From contig WJMB01000371.1 of the NCBI GenBank assembly GCA_014728185.1, forward strand, positions 1 through 6,346: a DNA stretch of 6,346 nt, given 5' to 3'. Under the pieces are notes generated by a model, which was not told where the DNA came from, searched no databases, and saw only the letters and a program-made list of their open reading frames with translations. Numbering within the stretch: the first letter of the stretch is position 1; the number at the start of each line of letters is the position of its first letter. The position numbers and the translations under genes are program-made. This stretch comes from Candidatus Coatesiibacteriota bacterium (lineage in GTDB: Bacteria; RBG-13-66-14). Below are positions 6,130 through 6,346 of the stretch, piece by piece.

Positions 6130-6194
6130 GGGATCACTTAATGGTCACGGACCATGGCGTTACTGGATAACGCTCTGAGACAAGCAGTCATTGG
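6130..6194 (+). repeat. Right copy of the 65-bp inverted flanking repeat
   Basis: This is the inverted partner of 1-65 (59 of 65 identical), again starting with GGGATCACTTA on the inner side and running outward. In this copy the outward frame reads DHLMVTDHGVTG and then meets TAA at 6168-6170, where the left copy has TAT. If the sequence was coding, this copy is broken. ATGGTC-ACG-GACCAT at 6141-6155 is a small hairpin present only here. Confidence 0.8.
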
Positions 6195-6346
6195 GCAATC
6201 AGGTGTGCACATCGAGCGAGCTGCTTGTGGCGGTACGTGGATTTTCACATTGCCAGGTTGCCCGTAGCGACGTCACGAAGCCCTATTATCAACTGCCTGG
6301 CGCAATGGGCTTCGATGATGGTGCATCGATCCTAAGCGTGCTATTA
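6179..6346 (+). other. Right-edge sequence, possible partial reading frame
   Basis: After TGA at 6176-6178 one plus-strand frame is open to the window edge (56 codons, ending DDGASILSVLL). A second frame, continuing that of the repeat past its TAA, is open to a TAA near 6310. An 8-bp inverted repeat, CGAAGCCC and GGGCTTCG, lies at 6276-6283 and 6307-6314. No start signal or known motif supports a gene, so it is recorded only as the visible part of whatever element begins at 6130. Confidence 0.3.

Noticed and set aside
4689..6170. A 493-codon plus-strand frame
   Set aside because: Mostly antisense to the GGDEF gene; the last part crosses the AT-richer flank but has no start signal or known domain.
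6154..6267. A 37-residue plus-strand frame, MALLDNALRQAVIG...
   Set aside because: The repeat-copy differences fall at second codon positions in this frame and change residues non-conservatively, and there is no SD.
1..6346. CRISPR arrays, tRNA or rRNA genes
   Set aside because: No regularly spaced repeats, cloverleaf or conserved rRNA stretches were seen on either strand.

Overview
The window is a GC-rich bacterial segment, probably from an uncultured or little-studied Gram-negative-type lineage. I cannot assign a taxon. It carries one compact block of six genes, all on the minus strand, edged on both sides by AT-richer DNA. High GC, two TTG starts with strong Shine-Dalgarno (SD) sequences, a sigma70-like promoter and an intrinsic terminator are all visible.

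In transcription order (right to left) the block holds: (1) a receiver-GGDEF response regulator, 5720-4707; (2) a promoter at 4667-4639; (3) a stand-alone CheY-like receiver, 4539-4159; (4) a 609-residue membrane protein of two homologous halves that resembles an ion or solute transporter, 4105-2276; (5) a 240-bp gap holding nested inverted repeats; (6) a 50-residue membrane protein, 2035-1883, that resembles the last ~60 residues of the transporter; (7) a one-TM protein with a single [4Fe-4S]-type motif, 1795-1127; (8) a membrane protein with an ApbE-type FMN-binding domain and a two-cluster ferredoxin domain, 1140-154, overlapping gene 7 by 14 bp; and (9) an intrinsic terminator at 125-103. 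Genes 3 to 8 look like one transcription unit.

A working reading, by inference, is a membrane redox module. The ferredoxin domain of the FMN protein would face the cytoplasm, its covalent FMN would face outward, and the small Fe-S protein would be its electron-transfer partner. The two-repeat membrane protein and its 50-residue satellite could be an ion or solute carrier working with that chain. The two response regulators would link the locus to a phosphorelay and perhaps to cyclic-di-GMP. I do not recognise this exact gene set as a named system.

The block lies between two outward-facing inverted copies of a ~65-bp sequence (1-65 and 6130-6194, 59 of 65 identical) that begin abruptly at GGGATCACTTA on the inner side. 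The right flank (about 5870-6346) differs in composition from the genes and holds no gene I can identify.
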